Positions 7,630-7,646 of a DNA stretch of 7,646 nt are shown one piece after another (the first letter of the stretch is position 1; every line of letters begins with the position of its first letter). The position numbers and the translations under genes are program-made. The notes below the pieces were generated by a model, which ran no database searches, was not told the origin of the DNA, and saw nothing but the letters and a program-made list of their open reading frames with translations. This DNA is from Bacteroidota bacterium (GTDB lineage Bacteria; Bacteroidota; Bacteroidia; Flavobacteriales; Weeksellaceae), in contig JAEWOM010000169.1 in assembly GCA_023399675.1 (NCBI GenBank), positions 1-7,646 of the forward strand, written 5' to 3'.

Positions 7630-7646
7630 GTTGATGACAATTCTGT

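Noticed and set aside
1..7646. Undescribed defence, mobile or biosynthetic system
   Set aside because: Every long conserved frame belongs to a well-known family. There are no transposase, integrase, direct repeat array, tRNA or attachment-site signatures, and no gene of unknown family.

Overview
The window reads as ordinary chromosomal housekeeping DNA of a Bacteroidota bacterium, most likely class Flavobacteriia and close to the Chryseobacterium/Kaistella (Weeksellaceae) group. Three things point there. Short upstream boxes match the Bacteroidota promoter pattern (TTTG about 20 bases upstream of TAnnTTTG). No start has an evident Shine-Dalgarno sequence. The RecQ, KdsD and TatC proteins resemble, from memory, those of Chryseobacterium-type organisms. 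I could not run a search, so the genus is only a suggestion.

Layout, left to right. The 5' portion of recQ, a DNA repair helicase, lies on the minus strand and runs off the left edge. A 102-base AT-rich divergent intergenic region (1821-1922) holds one good promoter for the rightward gene, a probable -7 box for recQ facing it, and a perfect AT-only 10-bp inverted repeat. The remaining genes are all on the plus strand: kdsD (arabinose-5-phosphate isomerase, Kdo/LPS synthesis), tatC (twin-arginine translocase subunit), tyrS (tyrosyl-tRNA synthetase) and a large soluble multi-PAS sensor histidine kinase. A clear hairpin plus T-run terminator follows tyrS. The last 178 bases contain no credible gene, but hold a weak terminator candidate and a good -7 box for a gene beyond the right edge.

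Functional links are loose. KdsD and TatC both serve the cell envelope and may be co-transcribed (77-base gap). TyrS has its own promoter directly after tatC. The kinase is a separate unit with its own promoter, and no response regulator is visible.

I found no sign of a mobile element, CRISPR array, defence system, RNA gene or novel gene cluster. The points worth a second look are modest: a RecQ that has lost three of its four zinc-binding cysteines, the face-to-face promoter arrangement with its inverted repeat, non-ATG starts on kdsD and tatC, an enlarged first periplasmic loop in TatC, and an orphan cytoplasmic kinase with four PAS modules.
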